The notes below the pieces were generated by a model that had not been told where the DNA came from, made no database searches, and saw nothing but the letters and a program-made list of their open reading frames with translations. Below are positions 45,881 to 54,096 of a stretch of DNA of 64,000 bases, one piece after another. The first letter of the stretch is position 1. Each line of letters starts with the position of its first letter. Origin of the DNA: Curtobacterium sp. MCBA15_012 (GTDB taxonomy: Bacteria; Actinomycetota; Actinomycetes; Actinomycetales; Microbacteriaceae); the NCBI RefSeq assembly GCF_001864935.2, contig NZ_CP126267.1:1798001-1862000 (forward strand), read 5' to 3'. The position numbers and the translations under genes were made by a program.

Positions 45881-47540
45881 GGCGGCGTGGCGACCACGGC
45901 GCGCATGCGAGGAGCGCGAGCAGCGCGCCGAGCGAGACCACCAGGGTGACCGAGCCGGACGCGACGGTCGCCGGCGTCGTCCCGGTGCCGAGCGGCACGT
46001 CGGTCACCATCGACGTCGCGGTGTACGCGGGGACCCGGTCGATCGTGCGTCCGGTCGGGTCGATCACCTGCGACGCCCCGACCGTGGAGATGTTCACGAG
46101 CGAGCGACCGGTCTCGACGGCACGCAACCTGGCGATCTCGAGCTGCTGCAGGTTCTCGTCGGTGCCGGAGAAGTCGGCGTTGTTCGTCTGCGCGAGGATC
46201 ACCTGCGCTCCCCCGCGCGCCATGTCGTTCGTCAGACCGTCGTCGACGATGTCGAAGCAGACCGCGATGCCGGCCCGCACCCCGGCGACGGAGAGGACGT
46301 TCGGCTTCGTGCCCGGCGTGTAGTCGCGTTGGAGCAGCCCGATGAGCGACGGTGCGAGCTTCGAGAAGAACCACCGGTCCGGGACGTACTCGCCGAACGG
46401 CACCGGGCGCTTCTTGTCGTAGGACGACTGCCATCCGTCGGCGGTCCACACGAACGACGTGTTGTGCAGCACGCCCGTCGACGTCCGGGTGATCGCCCCC
46501 GCCACGATGGGCGCTCCGACGCTCGACACGACGCTGTCGAGCGCCTGCGCGACGACCGGCTGGACGCGCGGGTCGGCCTCCGCCGCCGCCTCGGGCCAGA
46601 CGACCAGGTCCACACCCTTCGCGTCGACGTCGGTCGCGGCGACCTGGTCGGCGAGCACCTCGCCCGGCTGCGCCCGGTCGAAGTAGCCCGCGGGTCCGTT
46701 GCCCTGCACGGCCTCCACGCGGATGCTCCCGTCGACGCGGGTGGGCCACGCCGGGACCGCCAGGACGACCGCGACGAGCAGCCCGGCGGTGGCGATGCGG
46801 ACCGGCAGCCGCAGCACGGCACCCGGTGCCCGCGGGACGACCAGGGCGAGCGACAGCACGACGGCCACGCAGTAGACGACGACGAACGTCACCCCGAGCA
46901 CCCCGACGTAGGCGGCCAGGTGCGTGAACGGCCCCTGCGACTGCGACAGCCCGATGCGCCCCCACGCGAAGCCCTCGTACGGCCAACTGCCGGAGAACCA
47001 CTCACGCCCGGTCCACAGTCCCGCGACGACGGCCGGCAGCCCCCACACCCGCCAGGCGGTCGACGGGAACACGCGCGCGACCCAGCGGTACGCGAGCGCG
47101 ATCGCGACGCTGCCCAGGGCGAAGTACGCGGCCTCGAACAGCGCCAGCGCGAGCCAGGGCACCGGGCCGAGGTACCGGCCGGCCCACGAGATCGCCGGCA
47201 ACCAGAACGCGGCCCCGGCGACGTAGCCGAGCCACGCGGCTCGGCGGGCCCGCTGTCCCATCGCCGCGAGCAGCATGCACGCCATCGCCGGGTACGCGAG
47301 GAACCACCAGCCGGGCGACGGGAAGGACAGGGCGAAGAGCAGCCCGCCGACGACGGCGAGCGGGAACGCGGTCCGGAGCGGCAGCGCCGCGAACTCGGAC
47401 GCACCGGTGCCGACCGGACGCGACGCGGTCCAGCGCGACGACGGCCGTCGGCCCACCCCCGAGCGGACCGACGACGGGATGCCACCACGCGACGGGACGC
47501 CGCCGCGCGACGGACGCACCGCGATCTCGGGAGCCGGCAC
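45858..47540 (-). CDS. lnt: apolipoprotein N-acyltransferase
   Basis: Adds the third acyl chain to lipoproteins in the membrane. The 560-residue protein has about 55 unconserved N-terminal residues with repeated PSRGG, then several membrane helices and the nitrilase domain with catalytic Glu in VVWPEAA, Lys in YDKKRPVPFGEYVP and Cys in AVCFDIV. A C-terminal helix precedes the basic end. Follows helY by 11 bases on the minus strand. Consistent with the lipoprotein at 53127-54050. Confidence 0.94.
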   Translation of the reverse strand: MPAPEIAVRPSRGGVPSRGGIPSSVRSGVGRRPSSRWTASRPVGTGASEFAALPLRTAFPLAVVGGLLFALSFPSPGWWFLAYPAMACMLLAAMGQRARRAAWLGYVAGAAFWLPAISWAGRYLGPVPWLALALFEAAYFALGSVAIALAYRWVARVFPSTAWRVWGLPAVVAGLWTGREWFSGSWPYEGFAWGRIGLSQSQGPFTHLAAYVGVLGVTFVVVYCVAVVLSLALVVPRAPGAVLRLPVRIATAGLLVAVVLAVPAWPTRVDGSIRVEAVQGNGPAGYFDRAQPGEVLADQVAATDVDAKGVDLVVWPEAAAEADPRVQPVVAQALDSVVSSVGAPIVAGAITRTSTGVLHNTSFVWTADGWQSSYDKKRPVPFGEYVPDRWFFSKLAPSLIGLLQRDYTPGTKPNVLSVAGVRAGIAVCFDIVDDGLTNDMARGGAQVILAQTNNADFSGTDENLQQLEIARLRAVETGRSLVNISTVGASQVIDPTGRTIDRVPAYTATSMVTDVPLGTGTTPATVASGSVTLVVSLGALLALLACAPWSPRRRSTTVRP

Positions 47541-47551
47541 CGTGCCTCCCG

Positions 47552-49993
47552 TCAGACCGTCGCGTACGCGACGATGCCGCGGCGCACCGCGTCCGTCGCG
47601 CGCCGCGCGGTCTGGGCGAGTTCCTCGTCGCCGGCGTTCCGGACCTGGTCGAGGAGGTCGATGACCTGCTTCGACCAGCGGACGAAGTCACCGGCGGGCA
47701 TGTCGAGCGTGCGCAGGACGTCGTCGAGCGAGGTGCCCGACGCCCAGCGGAACATCCCGACCGACATCGCCGGGGTGGGCGGCTGCGAGCCGGCCAGGCG
47801 GGCGTCGCGCTCGACGTCGTCGAGCCGCGCCCAGATCGTCAGGGTCTCGTCGAGCGCCGGGCGGAACGCGCCGCGGGGCAGGGCGTGCTCGGTGCCGGGG
47901 GCGTCCTCCCTCCGGGGCTGGTAGACGATCGTCGACGCCATCGCCGCGAGCTGTGCGGGCGTGAGGTCCTTCCAGACCCCGGCCTCGAGGCACTCGGCGA
48001 CGAGCAGGTCCCGCTCGCCGTAGATCCGCTGCAGGCGTCGCCCGCCCGCAGCGACCGTGGCCTCGCCGTTCCCGGTGTCGACCAGGTAGCCGAGCTGGAG
48101 CAGGACGTCGGTGACGCGGTCGAACGTCGTCGCGACGGCACCCGTGCGCGACCGGATCTGCTGCACGAGCTTGTCGTGCGAGCGCTTGAGCTTGTACCAG
48201 CGCTCGGCCCAGCGGGCGTGCGCCTCGCGGTCCGGGCACGCGTGGCAGGGGTGGCGCTGCATCTGGCGACGCACCTCGGTGATCGCGGCCTGGCGCTCCT
48301 GCTTCGCGCCGTGCGACGCCTCGCGGCCGCCCGGCACGTTGGTGCGTTCGAGGTCGGACAGGCGTCGGCGCAGGGCGGCGTACTCGGTGAAGTCGCCGAG
48401 GTGGCACTGCATGGCCTGCTGGTAGCCGTCGAGCGACTCCTGCTGCGACCGGACCTTGCGCGCGAGGTCGACGACCGAACGGTCGGCCTGGAACTGCGCG
48501 AACGACGTCTCGAGGACCTCGCGCGTGCGCTGCCGGCCGAACTGGTCGATGAGGTTGACGGCCATGTTGTACGTCGGCTTGAACGACGAGTTCAGCGGGT
48601 AGGTGCGACGGCTCGCGAGCGACGCCACGGCCTGCGGGTCGAGGCCGTCCGACCACTGGATGACCGAGTGGCCCTCGACGTCGATCCCGCGGCGCCCGGC
48701 ACGACCCGTGAGCTGCGTGTACTCCCCCGGCGTGATCGGCACGCGGGCCTCGCCGTTGAACTTCTCGAGCTTCTCGAGGACGACGGTGCGCGCGGGCATG
48801 TTCACGCCGAGCGCCAGGGTCTCGGTCGCGAACACGACCTTGAGGAGCTTGCGGCGGAACAGGTCCTCGACGACCTCCTTGAACGCCGGCAGGAGCCCGG
48901 CGTGGTGGGCGGCGACGCCCCGCTCGAGGCCCTCGAGCCACTCCCAGTACCCGAGCACGGCGAGGTCCTCGTCGAGCAGCGTGCGGCAGTGGTACTCCGC
49001 GGTCTCACGGATCTCGTTGCGCTCCTGCGCCGTCGTGAACGACACCCCGGACCGCAGGACCTGGCGCACGCCCTGGTCGCAGCCGTTGCGGCTGAACACG
49101 AAGAAGATCGCGGGCAGCAGCATCCGCTCGTCGAGCACGCGGGCGATCTGCTCGCGGAACATCTTCTCGGTGCGTGGACCCCGGCGCTCCGGGTACCCGC
49201 CGCGGCCGCGTCGCCCGCGCTGACCGCCGCCGTGCCGCTCGCTGCGCGCCGCTCCCCCGACCATGCGGAGCAGCTCGGGGTTGACGCGGTTCGTCGCCGC
49301 GGCACCGCTCGAGTCGAACAGGTCGACCATCTTCGACCCGACGAGCACGTGCTGCTCGAGCGGGACCGGGCGCTCCTCGGACACGATGACGTCGGTGTCG
49401 CCGCGGACGGTCTGCAGCCAGTCGCCGAACTCCTCGGCGTTCGAGACGGTCGCGCTGAGCGAGACGAGTCGGACCTCGGTCGGCAGGTGCAGGATCACCT
49501 CTTCCCACACCGCCCCGCGGAACCGGTCGGCGAGGTAGTGGACCTCGTCGAGCACGACCCACGCGAGGTCGTCGAGGAGGTCGGACCCGGCGTAGATCAT
49601 GTTCCGGAGCACCTCGGTCGTCATCACGACGACGCGCGCCCGCGGGTTCACGTTGGTGTCACCGGTGAGGAGGCCGACCTCGGACTCGCCGTAGGCCTGC
49701 ACGAGCTCGGCGTACTTCTGGTTGCTCAGCGCCTTCATCGGCGTCGTGTAGAAGACCTTCGCGGTGGGCTGCCGCATCGCCAGCCAGATGGCGAACTCGG
49801 CCACGATGGTCTTGCCCGCGCCGGTCGGAGCCGCGACCAGCACGCTCCGGCCCTGGTCGAGGGCGTCGCACGCCGCGGTCTGGAACGGGTCGAGGTCGAA
49901 CCGCAGGTCGGTGCGGAACAACTCGAGGTTGCGTGAGCGGCTGCGGGACTTCGCGGCGGCGAACCGTTCGGCGGGACTCAGCTGGGTGGACAT
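47552..49993 (-). CDS. helY: DEAD/DEAH-box RNA helicase HelY (Ski2/Mtr4-like)
   Basis: Superfamily 2 helicase of 813 residues. Motif I APTGAGKT at 55-62, motif II DEVH, motif III SLSATV, motif V TETLALGVNMPA and motif VI QLTGRAGRRG are visible, followed by winged-helix and C-terminal helical domains. A Gly/Arg-rich insert lies near residue 245. Presumed RNA-processing enzyme, substrate unknown. ATG overlaps the tatC stop by one base, keeping the actinobacterial tatC-helY pair. Confidence 0.95.
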   Translation of the reverse strand: MSTQLSPAERFAAAKSRSRSRNLELFRTDLRFDLDPFQTAACDALDQGRSVLVAAPTGAGKTIVAEFAIWLAMRQPTAKVFYTTPMKALSNQKYAELVQAYGESEVGLLTGDTNVNPRARVVVMTTEVLRNMIYAGSDLLDDLAWVVLDEVHYLADRFRGAVWEEVILHLPTEVRLVSLSATVSNAEEFGDWLQTVRGDTDVIVSEERPVPLEQHVLVGSKMVDLFDSSGAAATNRVNPELLRMVGGAARSERHGGGQRGRRGRGGYPERRGPRTEKMFREQIARVLDERMLLPAIFFVFSRNGCDQGVRQVLRSGVSFTTAQERNEIRETAEYHCRTLLDEDLAVLGYWEWLEGLERGVAAHHAGLLPAFKEVVEDLFRRKLLKVVFATETLALGVNMPARTVVLEKLEKFNGEARVPITPGEYTQLTGRAGRRGIDVEGHSVIQWSDGLDPQAVASLASRRTYPLNSSFKPTYNMAVNLIDQFGRQRTREVLETSFAQFQADRSVVDLARKVRSQQESLDGYQQAMQCHLGDFTEYAALRRRLSDLERTNVPGGREASHGAKQERQAAITEVRRQMQRHPCHACPDREAHARWAERWYKLKRSHDKLVQQIRSRTGAVATTFDRVTDVLLQLGYLVDTGNGEATVAAGGRRLQRIYGERDLLVAECLEAGVWKDLTPAQLAAMASTIVYQPRREDAPGTEHALPRGAFRPALDETLTIWARLDDVERDARLAGSQPPTPAMSVGMFRWASGTSLDDVLRTLDMPAGDFVRWSKQVIDLLDQVRNAGDEELAQTARRATDAVRRGIVAYATV

Positions 49994-50814
49994 CAGGCTC
50001 CGTACTCCGCGTCGAGCTTCGCCTGGCGCTTCGCGGCGCGGCGGTCGTGCAGCCAGGTGATCGCACACGCGGCCACGTACAGCACGACCATCGGCACCGC
50101 GAGCAGGAACATCGAGACGACGTCGGCCGACGGGGTCACGATCGCGCAGAACACGAGGATGCAGAGGATCGCGACGCGCCAGGACTTGATGATCGACGCG
50201 GCGGACAGCACGCCGACGAAGTTGAGCAGGACGAGGAAGACCGGCAGCACGAACGCGATGCCGACCGCGACGATCAGCTTGATGACGAAGTCGTAGTACG
50301 CCTTGGCGTCGACGATCGACGTGTCCGACGACGACACGAAGCTGCCGAGGATGCCGACCACGTGCGGCAGGATGTACCACCCGAACCAGCAGCCGGCGAA
50401 GAACAGCGGGATCGCGGTGCCGAGGAACCCGAACACGTACTGCTTCTCGCGTCGCACGAGTGCGGGGACGATGAACGCCCACAGCTGGTACAGCCAGACC
50501 GGGCTCGAGATCACGATGCCGATCGTGATCGCGATCTGCAGCTTGAGGTCGAACGCACCCGTGATCATCGGGAAGTTCAGCTCGGCGGTGTGGCCGCCGA
50601 CCTTCGCCAGCTGCGTGACCGGGGCGCGGAGCGCGTCGAGCACGAAGGGGGTGAGGAACCAGCCGCCGATCGCGCACACGGCGACCGCGACGACGGCCTT
50701 GAACAGGCGGTTGCGCAGCTCGATGAGGTGCTGCCCGAGCGACATGCGACCCTCGGTGTCCTTCTTCGGACGCCCGGGCCGCTTCGCCTGCCCGCTCGCG
50801 GTCGTCGAAGCCAT
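49993..50814 (-). CDS. tatC: twin-arginine translocase subunit TatC
   Basis: Receptor core of the Tat export system for folded proteins. The 273-residue protein has six membrane helices, with the N-terminal MSLGQHLIELRNRLFKA segment that binds the twin-arginine signal and the conserved PGLxxxE-like FIVPALVRREKQY loop. Leaderless start, TAGGAT six bases upstream. In mycobacteria tatA lies between pafC and tatC; no tatA is found here. Confidence 0.95.
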   Translation of the reverse strand: MASTTASGQAKRPGRPKKDTEGRMSLGQHLIELRNRLFKAVVAVAVCAIGGWFLTPFVLDALRAPVTQLAKVGGHTAELNFPMITGAFDLKLQIAITIGIVISSPVWLYQLWAFIVPALVRREKQYVFGFLGTAIPLFFAGCWFGWYILPHVVGILGSFVSSSDTSIVDAKAYYDFVIKLIVAVGIAFVLPVFLVLLNFVGVLSAASIIKSWRVAILCILVFCAIVTPSADVVSMFLLAVPMVVLYVAACAITWLHDRRAAKRQAKLDAEYGA

Positions 50815-50820
50815 GGACCG

Positions 50821-50826
50821 ATCCTA
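50821..50826 (-). promoter_or_regulatory. -10 element of tatC-helY-lnt, leaderless
   Basis: TAGGAT on the minus strand, six bases, ATG at 50814. It separates this unit from pafBC. Confidence 0.5.
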
Positions 50827-50884
50827 CGGGACGGGGACCGACAGGACGGCCGTGGCCGGGCGGACGCCCAGGGGGCGTCGAGGC

Positions 50885-50978
50885 GGACGGGAGGCGCGGT
50901 GCGGGGCCGCCACGGACCTCCCGTCCAGGACGCGCGGACGGGAGGCGCGTGACGGGCCCGGCACGTGCCTCCCGTCCG
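50885..50978 (-). terminator. double hairpin after pafC, palindrome family
   Basis: Two family elements: GGACGGGAGG at 50885-50894 pairs with 50917-50926, and the 17-base arm at 50935-50951 pairs with 50962-50978 with one G-T pair. They lie in the 229-base gap 50815-51043 where tatA is expected in relatives. Confidence 0.8.
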
Positions 50979-51043
50979 GCTGCGGGTCCGGTCCGGAGCG
51001 CGGGCCGCGGACAGTCGCCCCGCGGCGACGACGGGGTCGGCCG

Positions 51044-52015
51044 CTACTCGGCGGCGAGGGCCGCCTCGGCGAACGCGCGCACCGCCGCGCGCGCGGCGGG
51101 CGGGTGGATGACGACCGCGCGACCCGGCAGACCGGCCACGAGCCGGACCACGCCGTCGAAGCCGTTCGAGGCCGCGAGCCGGATGCGCACCCGGCCGTCG
51201 GCGTCCTCGTCGTCCGCGGTGTCGGCGAGGAAGTCGGCGACCAGGGGCAGGGACGAGCAGTCGAGCTCGACCGTGACGATGACGTCCTGGCTCGACTGCT
51301 GGAACAGCGTGTCGGGCAGTGTGACGTCGGCGAGCGACTTCTCGGCCGCGCGCTCGTCGACCCGGACGTCGGACATGCGGTCGAAGCGGAACGTGCGGAT
51401 CGCCTGGCGGTCGAGGTCCCAGGCGCGGAGGTACCAGTCGGTGTCGATCGACTCGACGCGCAGCGGGTCCACGTGGCGGGTGCCGCCGCGGGTGCGCGGG
51501 CCGGCGTACTCGAACGTCAGGCCGCGGCAGTCCGACATCGCGCGGCGCACGGTCGCGAGGGTCGCGTCGTGCAGGTCCTGCCCGACGGCGACGTTGGACG
51601 CCGCTCCGCCGGCACCGCGGGAGAGCTTGGCCATCAGGGCGTGGATCGCGTCGCGGTCGGCTGCCTCGGGCAGGGCGGACAGGTACTGCAGACCGGCGAT
51701 GAGCGCCGACGCCTCGCGTGCCGAGAGCCGGGGCGCGTCGTCGATCGCGACGAGGTTCGTCAGGACGATCATGTCGTTCTGCTCGAAGTCGTCCCACGCG
51801 ATGTCGAACAGGTCGCCGTGCTGGTACTGCATCGTCTCGCCGGGGACGCCCGAGACCGCGATGAGCTCGACCGCGCGGCGGATGCGCTGCTCGGGGACAC
51901 CGAAGTGCCGCGCGGCCTCGCGCACCGAGACGCGTTCGTGGTCGATGAGGTACGGGACGAGGACGAGCAGGAACGCGAGCTTGTCCTGCGCCTGCAGCGG
52001 TTGCTGGTCAGCCAC
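51044..52015 (-). CDS. pafC: WYL-domain transcriptional regulator PafC
   Basis: Partner of PafB in the actinobacterial DNA-damage activator PafBC. The 323-residue protein has an N-terminal HTH (VSVREAARHFGVPEQRIRRAVELI in family terms, key VREAARHFGVP), a WYL domain with DTDWYLRAWDLDRQAIRTFRFDRM, and a WCX C-terminal domain. GTG start lies within the end of pafB, an 8-base overlap. Activation by single-stranded DNA is known for mycobacterial PafBC; here inferred. Confidence 0.92.
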   Translation of the reverse strand: MADQQPLQAQDKLAFLLVLVPYLIDHERVSVREAARHFGVPEQRIRRAVELIAVSGVPGETMQYQHGDLFDIAWDDFEQNDMIVLTNLVAIDDAPRLSAREASALIAGLQYLSALPEAADRDAIHALMAKLSRGAGGAASNVAVGQDLHDATLATVRRAMSDCRGLTFEYAGPRTRGGTRHVDPLRVESIDTDWYLRAWDLDRQAIRTFRFDRMSDVRVDERAAEKSLADVTLPDTLFQQSSQDVIVTVELDCSSLPLVADFLADTADDEDADGRVRIRLAASNGFDGVVRLVAGLPGRAVVIHPPAARAAVRAFAEAALAAE

Positions 52016-53057
52016 GGTCGTCTCCCCCGGTGGTGTCGGCGGTGCCGGCTGCGTCGGTGTGGTCGGCGACCAGTGCCCGGAGCCGGGCGACCACGCGCTC
52101 GCGCAGGGCGGCGGGTTCGAGGACGCGGACCTCGGGGCCGAAGGCGGCGAGTTCCTCGGCGAGGATGTGCGGGTCGACGTGGTGCACGAGCAGGACGCCC
52201 TCGCCGTCGACCTCGGTCCCGCGGCGTCGTCGGAGTCGCCGTTCGGCGTCCGAGCCGGGCGCGACGGCGATGCGGGCCGTGCGCTCCGACCAGATGCGGT
52301 CGAGTTCCGCGAGGGCGCGCTCCCCCGCCCCGGCCGGCGCGGGGTGCTGACCGGCGTGGTGCGCGGTGACCGGTCCGACGATGCGCGAGAGCAGGTAGTT
52401 CTTCACGCTGTCGGTCGCGAACTCGTGGGCCGCGAGCATCCAGCGGCCGCCGTGCTGCACGAGCGCGAGCGGTGCGACGTCGCGCTGCCGGGGCTCGTGC
52501 TCGCCCGGGGTGATGTAGTCGAAGCGGACCGCAGCGGCCCGGTCGAGCGCCGATCGCAGCGGCTCGAAGGCCGTGTCACGCGTGCGGAGGCGCGGGGCGT
52601 ACGCGGCGGTGCCGAGCGGACCGGCCGGGTCCTCGTCGGCGCCGGCGGAGCGGACCTTGAGCAGGGCACGGCGGGAGTCGGCGGACAGCGCGCCCTCACG
52701 CCACGCCATCGCGGCCAGGGAGAGCAGCGCGGACTCGTCGGGCGTGAACCGGACGTCGAGCGGCAGGTCGTACTCGCCCTTGGGGATCCGGTAGCGCAGC
52801 GTCTGGTTGTTCCCGGCTGCACCGGGCGTCTCGATCGTCTCGAGCGGGATGCCGAGCTCGCGGACGTCGTCCTTGTCACGCTCGAACTGCCGCTCGAGCG
52901 AGGCGTTGTCGCCGCCGGGGGTGAACCGCTGCCGGTAGCCCTGGACGTTGGCCAGGATCTCGGCCTTCGTCAGCCCCGACTCGGTCGAGAGCAGTGCCAG
53001 CACGAGGCTGAAGAGCCGCTCCTCGGCGGGCACGCGGGGAGCTCGGGTCGCTGGCAC
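52008..53057 (-). CDS. pafB: WYL-domain transcriptional regulator PafB
   Basis: DNA-damage regulator subunit of 349 residues. The N-terminal winged HTH (RLFSLVLALLSTESGLTKAEI, LERQFERDKDDVRELGIPLE in two segments) is followed by a WYL domain with GGRWMLAAHEFATDSVKNYLLSRI and a WCX domain. Start is GTG 53057: TAGGAT ends 7 bases before it, and the ATG at 53087 would lie upstream of this promoter. Coupled to pafC. Confidence 0.92.
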   Translation of the reverse strand: MPATRAPRVPAEERLFSLVLALLSTESGLTKAEILANVQGYRQRFTPGGDNASLERQFERDKDDVRELGIPLETIETPGAAGNNQTLRYRIPKGEYDLPLDVRFTPDESALLSLAAMAWREGALSADSRRALLKVRSAGADEDPAGPLGTAAYAPRLRTRDTAFEPLRSALDRAAAVRFDYITPGEHEPRQRDVAPLALVQHGGRWMLAAHEFATDSVKNYLLSRIVGPVTAHHAGQHPAPAGAGERALAELDRIWSERTARIAVAPGSDAERRLRRRRGTEVDGEGVLLVHHVDPHILAEELAAFGPEVRVLEPAALRERVVARLRALVADHTDAAGTADTTGGDDRG

Positions 53058-53064
53058 GAGCCCG

Positions 53065-53070
53065 ATCCTA
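53065..53070 (-). promoter_or_regulatory. -10 element of pafBC, leaderless
   Basis: TAGGAT on the minus strand, seven bases, GTG at 53057. Confidence 0.5.
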
Positions 53071-53126
53071 CGGCAGCGCGGGTGCACCGGAGTGCACCCG
53101 CGCTGCGGTCGGTGAAGGGCTGTCCG

Positions 53127-54050
53127 TCAGCCGGCGATCCGGCCGACGATGTCGATCACGTAGACCGCGGGACCGCTCTGCTGGTGCACGACCGCGAGCA
53201 CCTGGTCGCCCACGTGGTGGTCGACGAGGGCGTCCCGGACACCGTCCACGACCTGGCCCTTCGCGAGCGGCAGGGTGAGCGCGCCGCTGCCGTCCGACCA
53301 GCTGGAGCTCAGCACGGTCGAGCTGCCGCCGCCCTGCGGCCACGACACCGCGGTGAACTTCACGACGGCCGTGTCGCGCTCGGTGAGCTCGGCGCCGGAC
53401 CCCTTGCGGAGCAGGTGCTGCTGGTCGTTCGCGGGCGCGCTCCAGGACGGGATCGTGATGCCGGGCTGGCCGGACGGCGCGAGCACGACCGCGGGCATGC
53501 CGTCGCCCGCGAGCTGCGGGGTCCCGGTGGCACGCGAGTCGAAGGCGCGCTCGACGTCGATCACGGCGACGACGGCGTCCTCGCTGCGGCGCGACTCGGT
53601 GCCGGCCGTTCCCGTCTGCGTGAAGGCGCTCTTCGGGATCGCGACCGCGAGGCGGTCGCCGACCCGGGCGCACTCGACGGCCTTGCCGATCGGACCGTAC
53701 TTCTCGGCGCCGGCGGTGATCGGGTCGGACGGGCCGGTGTAGCCGCTCGACTGCACGGCCTTGCCGGTGGCGCCGTCGACGAGCGTGTAGTCGAGGACCA
53801 CCGGGGTGCCCTCCTCGACCTGGCGGCCCTCGCCCGAGCGGAGCACCGAGACCTGCGTGCCGGTCGTCGTGAGGCCGGCGGGAACCGAGACCTTCGGCTC
53901 CTTGCCGAACGCGCCGGATGCGGTCACGGCGCGCGATGCGGCACCCGGCGTCGCGCAGTCGGAGGCGGCGGTGCCGGCTCCGCTCGCGGCGCAGCCGGTG
54001 AGGGAGGCTGCGAGGCCGATGGTGACCAGGAGTGCGGGGATGGTGCGCAC
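53127..54050 (-). CDS. FKBP-type peptidyl-prolyl isomerase-like lipoprotein
   Basis: Secreted, lipid-anchored protein of 307 residues. A signal peptide ends in lipobox LTGC (Cys near residue 21). Two FKBP-like repeats follow: one around GRQVEEGTPVVLDYTLVDGATGK and the second around AVVKFTAVSWPQGG to LPLAKGQVVDGVRDALVDHHVGDQVL, each with the VxGxxxAL pattern. GTG start 54050 with GAAAGAGG upstream. Gene order trmI-FKBP-pafB-pafC is that of the actinobacterial proteasome locus, without pup, dop, mpa or pafA. Confidence 0.88.
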   Translation of the reverse strand: MRTIPALLVTIGLAASLTGCAASGAGTAASDCATPGAASRAVTASGAFGKEPKVSVPAGLTTTGTQVSVLRSGEGRQVEEGTPVVLDYTLVDGATGKAVQSSGYTGPSDPITAGAEKYGPIGKAVECARVGDRLAVAIPKSAFTQTGTAGTESRRSEDAVVAVIDVERAFDSRATGTPQLAGDGMPAVVLAPSGQPGITIPSWSAPANDQQHLLRKGSGAELTERDTAVVKFTAVSWPQGGGSSTVLSSSWSDGSGALTLPLAKGQVVDGVRDALVDHHVGDQVLAVVHQQSGPAVYVIDIVGRIAG

Positions 54051-54090
54051 GGACCCTCTTTCCGTTCGATGCAGGACGGGCACGGTGCGT

Positions 54091-54096
54091 AGCCTA
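54091..54096 (-). promoter_or_regulatory. -10 element of the FKBP lipoprotein gene
   Basis: TAGGCT on the minus strand overlapping the trmI stop region, about 40 bases before the GTG at 54050, with a ribosome-binding site GAAAGAGG in the leader. Confidence 0.4.

Noticed and set aside
47885..49936. Long plus-strand open frame antisense to helY
   Set aside because: No conserved domain and a typical antisense composition; the minus strand encodes a clear helicase with all motifs.
53058..53087. ATG at 53087 as the pafB start
   Set aside because: It lies upstream of the TAGGAT -10 element and adds ten residues without family similarity.
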